Positions 38,201-45,325 are shown, counted from the stretch's first letter. The stretch: DNA of 64,000 bases from Siphonodentalium dalli (GCA_032622095.1 CP136067.1:126947030-127011029), one strand, 5' to 3'. Translations and numbers: made by a program. Notes: a model not told the origin generated them from the letters alone.

Positions 38201-41200
38201 CAATTTTCAGGTTCAGATATCCACATTTTCTCACTGGGCCCATGTATCCTGAGTTTCTCCCCCGGTTTCATGGTGGCAAACAAAAGGCTACTAATCAATT
38301 CACTTCAGAATTGCATACAATCTAGAGCTATAATGTGTCATGCAGTTGGGAAAAACCAAAGCCCAGGCCTTGTGCACGAGTTTGGTCTTTTTCAAGGGGA
38401 TGATGCGGTTGGAAATTCCAAGGTGGACGCCCCAACATTGGAGAACCTCCAGCCCTCATCCCTGTTCACTTGACACGTTATCAGCGAGGAATAATAATGT
38501 GCCTTAGAATAGCCAGGTTCAGATACCCATAACACCGATTTCTAATGATTCATTTGTATGAATGTTTAGCTAATAATTCAAACAACCTGTTACTGAATGT
38601 TGAATTTAATAGCTGAGCATTCCTACAAATGAATCAATAGGATTCAAGTCGCTGCTCATTACAGCACATTTAGTCACCAAAGGATTAACATCCATATAAT
38701 AATATTTGTAACTGATTGATTCTTTTCTCTTTTTTGTTATATGTTACTGCTTGTTGAACTTGATAGATAAAGCATTCCTACACATTAATCAATAGGATTC
38801 AAGTCAATTCTCATTACAGCGCATTTAGTAACCAAAAGTTTAACATCCATATAATAATATTTGTAACTGTAGGATTCTTTGCTTTTTATATCTTCTATTA
38901 AAAAATCAGAGATCCCTAGTCATTCTGAAAAATGATTGAATGAAAGGTTATCGTGCTTGTATGTGCTTTAATAGCTGCATATTCTAGAATTCTAGAATTT
39001 AACCTAGATAATCAGCATCCATCAAGCGGATGCCCGACATTAACTTCATAAACTGCGTAATCAGAACATTGTATGGGTGTCAACGAACTTTTAACGTCTT
39101 ATTTTTGTTGAGTAAAATAGGTCTACGAAAATAGACAACACTAGCAGATGTGCCCCCTCTTCGTCCATGCTATTTAGGGATTTATTTGTGATCGTCTCCG
39201 CCTGGACAAACTATTGTTAAATCGGCCCGGAAACATGCCTATATGAGCGAATATGGTCAAGGTCAAGGACATGGTCGCTCGTGAAATTGGACCTACCCAT
39301 ATTGTTCCCGGGATCAAAGTAGGCCTACATTATACTAAAGTTGAGTCGGATCGGTCGAGGTCCAGAAACATGCCTATATGAGCGTATATATGAGCGAGGT
39401 CAAGATCAAGGACACGGTCGCAAGTGAAATTGAACCCGCCCATATTTTTCCCCGGATCAAAGTAGGCCAACATACCAAATTTGAGTAGGATCGGTCGAGC
39501 AGTTTTTCGAGTCTATAACACAAATACATACATACAGACAGAAGTTCCAAACTATATAATAGATACAATACAAGACAGATAACTCTATATATGCCGTAAC
39601 GCTCACGCTTTCCGAAGATTACACAGGTGTAAATGTTTTCCATAGGCCTCAGTGCTAACGTTTTAGCGTATACTATTGGCAATATAAATATTGGGTCCAA
39701 AAAAAAATTAAAATCTGAAAAATTGACACTTTGGGAAACTTTTTGCACAAAAAATTCAGGTACGACAGGCAGGGAATTCGCTTTTAAATCTTGTGTTTTC
39801 CTAACTAGTGTCAGAACCGCATAAAAAATACTGTCATATTTTAGACCACAACAAACAATTCAAACTTCACTACAGAGGGTTAATTCCTGTGTCAATGGCT
39901 ATTTTACCAGTGGGAAACCATAGGGAAGGGGTGTGCTGATTTTTTTAATGCAAAAAGCACACAAGGCTATTGACCAATCGGGGCCCAGTGTCTATTTTAT
40001 TCTCTCATATATATTCCTCCCGCATCCACTGCTAGAGGTCTCTCCGAACCTTATTTACACCAGTGTAACCCGAAGTCCAGCGCTATGAAATTTCACTATT
40101 GTTAACCGGCTATTGACTCATGGAAATGTTGGGCCTGCAAAACGCGTTATCTTTCAAACTAGCTAGCCACTTTGTGAATTTTGATAGGCGTAACACAGCT
40201 TTATTGGTTAAACATAGAAAGGCAGTGTAATTCATCGAAATTAATGACAAGTGGTGCAAATTTGAACTTAATGCATAGTATGTTGTGTTTATCTTTGTAT
40301 ACTATCACAAAATTGAACCATGTACCATGGTAAATATTAGCCATAGTTTTACCCGTATAGAACGATTAAATGGGGAGAGAACCGACGACGAAAGAGTGTG
40401 TCGTCTTCAAATAGGAGGAGTACCCCCGTATAAATATCCTATTTGACAGCGACCCAATTATCCTGCTGGTTTGCCGCAACGCGAGAAATATACGAAGTAT
40501 AAAATCACTGCTGTGGTCGCCTCGTGGTCAGCTATTCAATCGCTTGCCGTGTGAATATAAAACTCGCGCGCTTTGAATTGCTGCGGACGACAGAAAACGG
40601 CCGTTATAATCGCGCGCTCGCGCCCGGTGTGAATCGACCCTTAGACGTCAACATTGATATGGACAGCAGTAAACGTTGAATTGAGATAAACAGTCCGCGA
40701 TACGTTAACGGGCGGGTGGGTCTTGGAAACTATTAACCGGCTGGTTGGTCCAGGAAATTTCATTGGTCGAGTAAAACGGCAAGCGAACAAGTTGAATGTT
40801 CCACAGAATATGACGACAAATTGGTCATCAAACTGCACAACAGAAATGCAGCGCATCTATTCCATCGATATTGCAGAACACGTGCGTGTTCTTAGATGGA
40901 GCACCAGCAGACAGACTATAGTATTCCATACGTTAGGCATGTGTTCTTGTCCTGAAGTAGATCGATCCAATATAGCTGTGTTAGGACATTATTAAGCTAG
41001 AATTAGACAACTTAATCACCACCCCGGCATCCGGATATGTCTACGGTGGTGGATATATATATATAGCAGTATGTGGGACAGTGAGTGCTCCTCGTTGGTT
41101 ACCAATTTGTCAGAAGGACACGTGGCAGTGGTGCACGGTCACGTTAATATGTATATCGAGTATGTTTCTAGAGGAATCCTATAATGGCACAATGAGGTGC

Positions 41201-44200
41201 CCCTCAACTCAGATCAAGCTGGAAAATCTGTCCCGAATTTCGCCCATGTCGGCCATTGTGGGGGTTTGAACCAGTGCCTCCTCGTACCCGGTCAAATACA
41301 ACACAGTTAAATATTCTACACCCTCCCAGAAAATGCAAGATAGCTGTCACGAACATCCCGCTCTAACGTACATGTATATCAACAATTAGCGCTGAGTTCA
41401 CAATTCATCTTGATATTTGTGCTTAAAGGTTACCTCAGTGGTCGGGAGACACATACATAACTGCGAACTTGAATAGGCCGTTATGATGGCGAACCTCGTA
41501 TCGACACAATGGGGTAATCCGGTGACTTTTAAGTGAGATAAACCAGCAAAGGAATTGAGTAATTCTGTAAAATTATGTAATTATGCTCACTCGAACATTA
41601 TGTGGCCGAGTTCATAAGCTCCTCGTGGTTTATCCGTCACATAAATTATAGATGCATTTATAAAGCAACGCGTGATACCTATTAACCAATTTCAAACAAG
41701 ATAAATTGTGTCGCAAGGTTTATCAGGGTTATAGAACTTTCCAATGACGGCATTTTTTGTATTTCTAAATTCGTTTCCATGGTAACATATATTTATCATG
41801 GTATTTTTGGAATTTTTATCCAAATTTATTTTAAGTACACGTCCGATACCATCATATTATTCATGTAAATTATTACTGTTGCCAATGAGGTATACAATAA
41901 ATGTTCCAATTTCAAATTATCGCATTTTTGGCAAAAATAAGTAATTTTCACCCCAAAATGGCAATAAAAAACCTTATAACCTATATTATGTGTATCCTAT
42001 TTAATACTGAAATAGTTGGAACATAGTTATAGTGGACAAATCATGAACACATTATCTTAATCGTCTGTTCCTGTCCTAGAATGGGATTAAAATAGTTTTT
42101 ACCATTTCATATGATATATAATTTTTCCGTGTGTAAAAAAAAAACATAACAAAACAAATTCTACCCAAGACCAAGACCGTTCCTATATTAACCATACTCA
42201 CGTCAGCTAATAATGTTACGTTTCCATACAGCTTGCCCGGTGATTGATGGTTACGAGATACGTCAGATGGGTGCACAACAGTATTGTGTCAAACACGATG
42301 GCGTGGAGAAGACGTGGGCTGACGCTGTCGCGGATTGCGCCGTCAATGATGCACACCTCCTTGTTTTGGAAAATCAAGCCATGTTCGATGCCGTGGATGA
42401 ACTGTTGGCGGAACATGGTAGCGATCGTGAGTATATATTGCACGTGGTCATGTTAGACAAATTGAGGGATTACACCCCTAACATTTGTACGGGGTGTAGT
42501 GATTGTAAACCCTAAAGCCACATATCAGTTTATTATAGCGTGGTGTTTCGGCATGGACCTAGTGGGACTACAGCTGGGATGGTGGCTTCGTTGCGGTGCA
42601 ATTGTTTCAACTTTCTATTTCTATCCACAAACTCCACCATTTGAAGCAAACAACGTTGGGCCAAAGCTGGGATGGGGGCTTTGTTACGGTGGAATTGTTC
42701 CAACTTTCTAGTTCTAACCACAAACTGCACCAATTGAATCAAACCAACGTTCCAAATACAACTGAATATTTATGCACGTCGAAGATAAATTATATCCATT
42801 TTTGGGGGTGAACATTAGAAGTGGCCTGTACATATAAAACGGTACCAAATAAGGGTCCCCGTTCAACTAACAGAATAGGTGTTTCTAGTCATGAAAATAA
42901 AGCTGATGAGGTATCACCAGTTGAAGCAAGATCAATCAGATAACGTGGTTTATTGGTGGTTTGCCTTCTTTGGTAAATAGCGACTATGACATTGAAACGC
43001 CACAAGATAAACCAAAACTAAAAACCAAATAATCCGATAATTGTCGTACATTGAGAGTGCAAGAGCTCTTGTAAAATGCTATCCAAACCGATGTTTGCTG
43101 AGTTGTGTAAACTGACAATTGCCCCTGAACAAAAACAATCCTTGACAAGGGAAATTAAATCTGCAATGGATAAAGCTGTTGGGCAAATTGTTGCCTCATT
43201 ACCAGAGAAACTTTTCATATGCATGAAATGTTTCACGGAGTCTCATCAATTAGAGGTTGATTCTCTTAAAGAACAGATCAACATTAAAGATCAACGATAC
43301 CTTGCGCTAACTTAAAAGGTTGTTAATCTTGAGAGTGAACTTCAGAGCGAAATAAAGAATTACGAGCAACATGACAGGAACAATATCCTCAGGTTCTTAA
43401 CCTTCCCCGTTGCTATGGAAACCAGTAGCTCATCGGTACTAAATAAAGAAAGCATGATTCAAGTAATATTCCAGTAATATTTCTTATTTCGAAAGCAGGA
43501 ATTAAGACACACTAGAATAATGATATTGATCAAATTGGGTATCAACTAATGATGTTGAATACATTAGCTCATAATATAGTATCCATTCATTCGACATTTC
43601 TTCATCATCTTTAATAACACGACAATTCGGTACAAAACATGATTGTGACTGAGTACCTAAATGCGCGCGTTTTGCCTTGATGATTCTGAAGAATGAGGCT
43701 TGATCTACTTTTTTTCAAATGTATCTATCTGATTTCTGCAATCGTCAAGAAAAATGTTGTGATCACTTGCGATATTCTTATCGGAATTCACATGTGGTAC
43801 GTTTGTATGTCATTCACACTGCGTTGCTGGTATAATATATTGGTCGACCTGCTGAATCCAAATGGTTCTGGCATTAGTTACCTCACGGTGCAGCGCACTG
43901 CCGGCCGAGTGTGACAATCCAAAAATTATTAGTGTCCAATCAAATGGATGCACGTGACCATTACTTCCCAAATTTAACGTGGTCATATTGTTTGCTGATT
44001 ATTTGGGGTGACAGACATTTGCTTGTTATTGTCCAATCAGTTAGATACACGCGATACCTCCAAAACACATGTGGCCAGACTTCATGAATAATAACTTCGT
44101 TCTAATCCTTTAATCATCATTTAGATTCTTAACTAATATTATTCCTGTCAGGAACCCTTAAATTTTGTTGATGAATATTCATGGTGACAGACCTGTGCAT

Positions 44201-45325
44201 AATTTATTAAAACACTGTCTTATGAACCATGTTTTTTCGACCATATGTGTATGCATTATTTCTAGTCTCCAGCAAGTACAATCAAAACTAACACATGGTT
44301 TATACCAAAACCAGTATGAGGATATTTATTCACAGATGTATTTATACACAATCGCGTCGTCGGGACTAGCTATCGCATAGCAAGTATATATGAAGTTAGC
44401 TGTACGAATGGAGCTACGGTAACTACTGCTCTTCTGAGATTTTGGCTCGGCTTACATAGTGAATCATCCACAGCTATCATATATTCTACACGGTCGTTAA
44501 ACTGGAGAACAAGGTTGTTTTTCTATCCCGAACGTGTCTCTACAGCTGTGGCCAATGTATCCTGTCCATATGTGTTTCTTTATGGCGGTACTAACGTTTT
44601 TAACAATGTGTGGCCGTCGTGGTCGATCAGATAATTGGTGTAATTAAAGTGATATACACGGATCGTGCATGGCCGGTAGTTATGCGTTCTGTATTTGCAT
44701 TACTTGGAAATAAGTCCGAATGTTGAACGTTTATTTTTGGTCACCCCATGCCTTTGTGAAAAATATAATCTCTAGTGACAATGTCATTCAGCCGCCAACA
44801 ATGGCAACTCGATTTAGCATATATAATCGAATTGAATTTAACTCATACTAGCATATGCCTTCGAGTGTGCAAATTTATACACTACAATTTTACTACAAAT
44901 GACATGTTCCAAACAAACTAATACCAACAGCACATTTTAAATAAATACTTCATTTCAGATGAAGAACTAGACCAAGTCTTCTCGCTCCACAACAGCTTGG
45001 TATATCGGTTTGGATGCTGCAGCCATTTTGGACCGAGACGTCTTGGTCTAATAAAGAGGAAATTATTATTATTGGTAAATGAAAGGAATATACTGCAATT
45101 CATTTTTCAGCAAATGACGATGTTTGGATCGGTGGTGAGGAAGATCATAACACAGAAATATTCCAGATCTGGAACGGAAATCAACTAGCGTGGGGAGAAT
45201 GGGGTAACAGTGAACCAGCAATAACCACTAACCAGAGGGGCTGCATCGTGTACACTCTTGACGGAATGGGGGCCGCTGAGTGTGACCAAGTTGATGGTCA
45301 AAATTATATATGTCAGTTATGGTAG
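11006..45325 (+). CDS. Spliced gene: secreted PAN-mucin-C-type lectin protein
   Basis: Inferred exons are 11,006-11,267, 30,228-30,533, about 35,536-36,489, 42,232-42,426 and 45,111-45,325. Every internal boundary is phase 1, the donors read GTAAGT or GTGAGT, and the joined frame is 643 codons before the stop. Domain order: signal peptide (about residues 1-21), PAN/apple-like module (about 22-87), Thr/Ala/Pro-rich then (TSTTTT)n mucin stalk (about 88-508), and a long-form C-type lectin domain with six cysteines (about 509-643). Known members of these families act outside the cell in carbohydrate or protein recognition, and mucin stalks are heavily O-glycosylated. The introns are 2.7-19 kb and full of transposons. 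The 19-kb first intron and the acceptors of the two mucin exons are the least certain parts. Alternatives are that the PAN exon belongs to a separate short gene or isoform (see 11,358-11,452), or that only one mucin exon is used. Transcript evidence would decide. Confidence 0.65.
11358..11452 (+). CDS. Candidate alternative last exon, Ser/Pro-rich tail
   Basis: A good acceptor (TATTCTGTGTTTGCTAG|CG) sits 90 bp after the exon 1 donor. Read in phase 1 it continues the protein as A-SSIDGQTSPSPPTRSS, then a Ser-rich stretch, and ends at TAA (11,450-11,452). This would give a short secreted PAN protein of about 118 residues with an O-glycosylatable Ser/Pro tail. Splicing out at the weak GTAATT would change phase and not fit the next mucin exon. 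It is either an alternative terminal exon or a decayed mucin exon. The other frame is a misleading His-rich ORF. Confidence 0.4.
11825..12245 (-). pseudogene. CR1-like LINE fragment, end of reverse transcriptase
   Basis: On the minus strand, short frames read HLDYRNSLLYGVPHCQYERL near 12,235-12,175, then TPVLKTLHWML-type and VIFIILFLVYKFRNNMAPSYI-type sequence, and finally FGDMTFSFAVPHIWNSL near 11,980. This is the order seen in the C-terminal part of CR1/L2-like reverse transcriptases (SRLDYCNSLLYG, HWLP, APxYL, GDRAFSVAAPxLWNSLP). Stops and frameshifts break it. It lies in intron 1 of the lectin gene. Confidence 0.75.
12478..12680 (-). repeat. Right arm of inverted repeat around the first lectin exon
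   Basis: Reverse complement of 10,626-10,829; see that entry. The spacer between the arms is about 1.65 kb. Confidence 0.85.
12806..13905 (+). repeat. Tandem duplication, unit about 500-570 bp
   Basis: 12,806-13,275 and 13,371-13,905 are direct copies. Shared blocks include AACCGTTTAAGTAACTGGCA, GAATGGTATTTTTCAYGGGTC, AAAAATACATCTTAGTTCTT and TAAATATGGCTGTAAAT. Identity is roughly 80% with several indels, so the duplication is old. No coding frame is conserved between the copies. Confidence 0.85.
13905..15315 (+). repeat. Segmental duplication copy A
   Basis: Matches 15,900-17,680 over about 0.9 kb once insertions are removed. Shared blocks include TACTTTTTGGTAACAT, GAAATTGTCCAGTCA, TCAGTGAGTCAGCCAA and AAGAACATCCAACCAATAGT. 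This copy carries a Tc1/mariner-like MITE (14,129-14,632) absent from copy B. Open frames in it (for example minus 14,666-15,001) are not conserved as protein in copy B, so coding is unlikely. Confidence 0.85.
14129..14632. mobile_element. Tc1/mariner-like MITE, 504 bp
   Basis: Terminal inverted repeats start CAGTACCAGTCARAAGAARTG and match at about 25 of 27 bases. TA flanks both sides (14,127-14,128 and 14,633-14,634). CAGT ends with TA target duplication are characteristic of Tc1/mariner elements. The interior is AT-rich with GCGC-containing repeats and no transposase. The empty site exists in the window: in copy B of the duplication the same position reads GACAATATATTGG, with no insert. 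Confidence 0.85.
15316..15899. other. Spacer between duplication copies, no gene seen
   Basis: AT-rich intronic sequence. A 67-codon open frame at 15,575-15,778 shows no domain. A small inverted motif, ACCGTCGATTTTGACGG, lies near 15,847. Confidence 0.5.
15900..17680 (+). repeat. Segmental duplication copy B
   Basis: Second copy of the 13,905-15,315 segment, interrupted at about 15,970-16,855 by a LINE 3' fragment and lacking the MITE found in copy A. It runs directly into the 165-bp satellite at its right end. Confidence 0.85.
15970..16856 (+). mobile_element. LINE 3' fragment inserted in duplication copy B
   Basis: The 5' part keeps a 107-codon frame (15,973-16,296) with a C-x2-C-x8-H-x4-C zinc-binding pattern (TCVLCDNKHTDLVKHALIEC). 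Such patterns are common at the C-terminus of non-LTR retrotransposon polyproteins, and here it is followed by an acidic helical tail. After the stop comes about 550 bp of untranslated sequence ending in GGATAATAAAGATATATATA, a typical polyadenylation signal plus simple-repeat tail. Comparison with copy A places the insertion between TTTTAAGACATAAA and AGTTAAAACTC. A 5'-truncated retrotransposition event fits all of this; the family is uncertain. Confidence 0.65.
17681..18640 (+). repeat. Satellite array, about 165-bp unit, about 6 copies
   Basis: The units start with GTGGGCATATAGCGACAGC near 17,681, 17,850, 18,015, 18,171, 18,335 and 18,505. Each contains TTCCTTCAAAATTKGTCGAT, GGTCAACCGAGGGTCAACT and AGTTTTCGGTAAGGCGGGTA. 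The last unit ends in a run of G (18,631-18,640). Frames seen across units on either strand are repeat artefacts. Confidence 0.9.
18641..20240. other. Intronic, low-complexity items only
   Basis: There is a poly-C run at about 19,686-19,700, an (AAT)n microsatellite at about 19,797-19,835, and degenerate CATAACCCTAACC-like sequence over 19,910-20,240. A short GC-rich patch lies near 19,080-19,190. No gene is supported. Confidence 0.6.
20265..20440 (+). repeat. Interspersed repeat also found at 48,990-49,170
   Basis: Shares GTGTGGTTGTTTAGCTAACG, TTCTGGTCTAAA and GATGCTTCTATCGRTTAAT with 48,990-49,170 in the same orientation. Probably one end of a MITE family; see 49,025-49,430. Confidence 0.75.
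20527..21800. repeat. (ATC)n / (GAT)n microsatellite, about 1.3 kb
   Basis: Nearly continuous CAT/ATC triplets with point variants (GTC, ACC, GCC, ATT). Long open frames on both strands (poly-Ile/His, poly-Met/Asp) follow from the triplet repeat and are not genes. Confidence 0.97.
21801..22785. other. Intronic, no gene seen
   Basis: Unique AT-rich sequence between the microsatellite and the giant palindromic element. No supported coding frame or repeat. Confidence 0.5.
23205..23895 (+). repeat. 62-bp tandem repeats in left arm
   Basis: About 11 units of ACCGGTATATATGAATTATT, then ATAAATCAGAGGCTACCACC and CCTACCCCTTATAATAAGG. The right arm has the same array inverted with fewer units, so copy number changed after the palindrome formed. 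Confidence 0.9.
24711..25846 (+). mobile_element. Interspersed element nested in the right arm
   Basis: It splits the right arm: ACTCACATCTTAT before it and AGTATAGATAATG after it are contiguous in the left arm. It begins ATAACTAGCAGGTTAGCCCG and ends in (ACATACA)n/(TA)n. It contains three copies of a GCAAGTTTGARCTCAATCGG tail like those near 2.2-2.7 kb. The family is not identified; the tail suggests a retroelement or a rolling-circle type element. Confidence 0.6.
25870..26385 (-). repeat. 62-bp tandem repeats in right arm
   Basis: About 8 inverted units of the array at 23,205-23,895. Confidence 0.9.
27065..29990 (-). pseudogene. CR1-like LINE ORF2, nearly full length, broken by frameshifts
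   Basis: Read on the minus strand from about 29,990 down. The endonuclease part reads SEILIPGVYAPERLNRTYH and GGGIAVYVSNS near 29,850-29,760, and VVVTGHFNSNVLEKE (normally GDFN) near 29,560. A linker follows near 29,300. The reverse-transcriptase region has DNASKVEMFNNYF near 28,850, LGPLLFFVYIIDIVENV near 28,110, and a catalytic FADD box altered to FCDDT near 28,050. The thumb has ASRLYIVRKYKFILDRG near 27,730, and the C-terminal Cys/His region has CDCAELETAEHVLLHCPFY near 27,090. The family needs an intact endonuclease and RT; here both carry changes and many frameshifts, so it is dead. It lies just upstream of the first mucin exon. The 3' end is near AAAAAGAAAAAGTGAGAG. Confidence 0.85.
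30055..30730 (+). repeat. Mucin-exon cassette, copy 1 (exon plus flanks)
   Basis: Both sides of the Thr-rich exon match the flanks of the second mucin exon (35,345-36,720). Upstream shared blocks include GAGCCGTTTAA, GAATCTGTTTGTCAGTAGAA and CTGATCTATTGGTAAT; downstream, TATGGTTTATTGGTTGAGAG. The exon was therefore duplicated together with its intron edges. Confidence 0.85.
30228..30533 (+). CDS. Mucin exon 1, Thr/Ala/Pro-rich
   Basis: Frame entered in phase 1 after TTTAATAG|CA and left in phase 1 at AAACCGC|GTAAGT (30,534). It encodes 102 residues, almost all Thr, Ala, Pro and Ser, ending T-rich then KSVTKP. The residue mix is that of an O-glycosylated stalk. The exon is a multiple of three with symmetrical phase, so it can be skipped or duplicated without a frameshift. 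The acceptor lacks a strong pyrimidine tract, so the exact start is uncertain. Confidence 0.6.
30885..31109. mobile_element. piggyBac-like MITE, 225 bp, TTAA flanks
   Basis: TTAA lies on both sides (30,881-30,884 and 31,110-31,113). The inverted ends read CCCTTTCCATACTAAC and CCCTTTATACACTAAAC. No coding capacity. It sits between the two mucin exons. It is distinct from the MITE at 5,761, which shares only the CCCTTT start. Confidence 0.7.
31114..31524. other. Intronic; one short ORF of unknown status
   Basis: A 93-codon frame at 31,186-31,467 (Asn/Ser-rich, containing KEYILPEDHIKHIIEQY) has no recognised domain and no clear splice sites in a phase that would fit the lectin gene. I do not call it a gene. 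Confidence 0.3.
31525..32960 (+). repeat. Satellite array, about 178-bp unit, about 8 copies
   Basis: The landmark TTTTGATAAAGTAGGTCATC recurs near 31,689, 31,869, 32,045, 32,225, 32,406, 32,588, 32,764 and 32,934. Other unit landmarks are AAATGGGATGATATTCGATA, GGTCCCGTGGGGG and TCTGATATATCTGGCC. The units differ at many positions. Frames on either strand are artefacts. Confidence 0.9.
33165..33540 (-). pseudogene. BEL/Pao-like LTR retrotransposon fragment (RNase H region)
   Basis: Minus-strand frames read LTIAKLELMAALVGARL near 33,535-33,480, WFDSMIVLYWI near 33,440-33,400, and HHCASTDNTADAISRG then WWHGSTWL near 33,320-33,220. This order (L-E-L-x-AA, C/WxDS, NxADxxSRG, WWxGPxWL) is that of the RNase H region of BEL/Pao polyproteins. 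A frameshift separates the first block from the rest. The fragment stops exactly where a Harbinger-type terminus begins (33,541), so it was cut by insertion or rearrangement. Confidence 0.75.
33541..33637 (+). mobile_element. Terminus of the PIF/Harbinger-like family
   Basis: AGGCCCGTTCCAAACGACGG, continuing to TGCGACGTTTGAAACAATT, matches the terminus inside the centre of the giant element (24,270-24,362) nearly base for base. Only this end is present, so it is a truncated copy. Confidence 0.85.
33638..34286. repeat. Diverged direct repeat, period about 187 bp
   Basis: TTCCCGATATATAAGAGGTCCATCAGTA near 33,819, leading to ATACTGCACC, is echoed near 34,000 as ATTCGCGATATCTAAGAGGG leading to ATATTGCACC. 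Apart from this old two-copy repeat I see no gene here. Confidence 0.5.
34287..34412 (+). repeat. Short minisatellite, AGGTGCCGAAACGTCC units
   Basis: About six variants of (A)GTGCCGAAACGTCC in 125 bp. The minus-strand frame across it (repeats of FRHLDVSAPG type) is a by-product of the repeat. Confidence 0.8.
34413..35344. other. Intronic, no supported gene
   Basis: A 74-codon frame at 34,941-35,165 has no recognisable domain or splice context. The rest is AT-rich unique sequence. Confidence 0.4.
35345..36720 (+). repeat. Mucin-exon cassette, copy 2
   Basis: Direct copy of 30,055-30,730 with matching intron flanks on both sides. The exon inside is three times longer because of an internal 18-bp repeat expansion. 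Confidence 0.85.
35536..36489 (+). CDS. Mucin exon 2, (TSTTTT)n stalk
   Basis: Open in one frame from about 35,499 to the donor ACTAAACCAC|GTAAGT at 36,490, phase 1. The likely acceptor is AACAACAG|CA (35,535), but several AG|CA sites are possible. The first 80 or so codons resemble mucin exon 1 (Thr/Ala/Pro). From about 35,783 to 36,470 an 18-bp unit, ACATCAACTACGACGACA, repeats about 38 times and encodes Thr-Ser-Thr-Thr-Thr-Thr with rare Ala or Met. Nearly every residue could carry an O-glycan, giving an extended rod. The exon ends TLTTKP, like KSVTKP in exon 1. Array length is expected to vary between alleles. Confidence 0.7.
36721..38595. other. Intronic, no firm gene
   Basis: A poly-C run lies at 37,982-37,994. 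A minus-strand 84-codon frame at 38,044-38,298 (containing KLRIHGPSEKMWISEPENC and LLDWLQDSQELEV) has a protein-like look but no recognised domain and stops directly upstream. It may be a fragment of an unidentified transposon protein. Confidence 0.35.
38596..38900 (+). repeat. Tandem duplication, unit about 160 bp, two copies
   Basis: CATTCCTACA, AATCAATAGGATTCAAGTC and TTAACATCCATATAATAATA then TTTGTAACTG occur in order near 38,618-38,720 and again near 38,773-38,870. Confidence 0.85.
39220..39545 (+). repeat. Two-copy repeat ending in a transposon-like tail
   Basis: GAAACATGCCTATATGAGCG, AAGGTCAAGGACAYGGTCGC and GGATCAAAGTAGGCC occur twice, about 140-150 bp apart. The second copy ends GGATCGGTCGAGCAGTTTTT then CGAGTCTATAACAC and ACATACATACAGACAG, a tail related to those near 2.2-2.7 kb and 25.2-25.8 kb. 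A terminal part of an interspersed element is likely. Confidence 0.75.
39546..40689. other. Intronic, no gene seen
   Basis: Mostly AT-rich. A GC-rich patch at 40,520-40,640 rich in CGCGCG ends in GGTGTGAATCGACCCTTAG, which resembles a hAT- or Harbinger-type terminus, but I did not find a matching other end. Confidence 0.4.
40693..40995 (+). CDS. Coding-like ORF, possible NTR-like fragment
   Basis: A frame open from 40,690 to the stop at 40,993-40,995 encodes about 100 residues, including WSSNCTTEMQRIYSIDI and HTLGMCSCPEVDRSNIAVLG. The CxCPxV...VLG ending resembles the end of netrin/TIMP-type (NTR) domains, where a basic body is followed by CxCPxLxxGxxYLLLG, but the match is short. A phase-1 acceptor (TAAACAG|TC, 40,693) precedes it but no good donor follows. 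It may be an unused exon, a gene fragment or a transposon piece. Confidence 0.25.
   Translation, partial: VRDTLTGGWVLETINRLVGPGNFIGRVKRQANKLNVPQNMTTNWSSNCTTEMQRIYSIDIAEHVRVLRWSTSRQTIVFHTLGMCSCPEVDRSNIAVLGHY
40996..42231. other. Intronic, no further gene seen
   Basis: AT-rich intron sequence leading to the lectin exon acceptor (TTTCCATACAG). Short frames such as 41,081-41,269 have no support. Confidence 0.45.
42232..42426 (+). CDS. C-type lectin exon 1
   Basis: Acceptor ACAG|CT, donor GATC|GTGAGT, phase 1 on both sides, 65 codons. Joined to the mucin exon it reads KPP then CPVIDGYEIRQMG, followed by QYCVKH, TWADAVADCAVNDAHLLVLE and a helix of MFDAVDELLAEHGSD type. These are the first three cysteines and the two helices of a long-form C-type lectin domain (C..GY, YC, AxxxCxxxxAHLxxxE). 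The Pro codon is completed across the mucin-lectin junction. Confidence 0.8.
42555..42760 (+). repeat. Two-copy tandem repeat, about 97 bp
   Basis: AGCTGGGATGGKGGCTTYGTTRCGGTG, CAACTTTCTA and CACAAACT occur twice in order. Frames in this part are repeat artefacts. It lies in the intron between the two lectin exons. Confidence 0.8.
43074..43470 (+). pseudogene. LINE ORF1-like coiled-coil fragment
   Basis: A frame starting at 43,076 reads through Lys/Glu-rich helical sequence (SLTREIKSAMDKAVGQIVAS) to a stop at 43,313-43,315, and continues after it with NLESELQSEIKNYEQHD then RNNILRF. The pattern of a coiled coil followed by a (D)(R)RNN(I/L)RF motif is typical of ORF1 proteins of L1-type and related LINEs. 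The internal stop shows decay. Only this fragment is present. Confidence 0.6.
43471..45110. other. Intronic, no gene seen
   Basis: AT-rich sequence up to the last lectin acceptor (CATTTTTCAG, 45,101-45,110). Short frames here have no support. Confidence 0.5.
45111..45325 (+). CDS. C-type lectin exon 2, last coding exon
   Basis: Acceptor with a clear pyrimidine tract (TTCATTTTTCAG|CA), phase 1, 70 codons and a TAG stop (45,323-45,325). It encodes DDVWIGGEEDHNTEIFQIW, AWGEWGNSEPAITTNQRGC, AECDQVDGQNYICQLW. The WIGG core and the last three cysteines (GC, EC, IC) complete the long-form fold. The sugar/calcium motif normally EPN or QPD is EPA here, and the WND motif before the fifth cysteine is missing. 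Calcium-dependent sugar binding is therefore doubtful. Confidence 0.8.
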
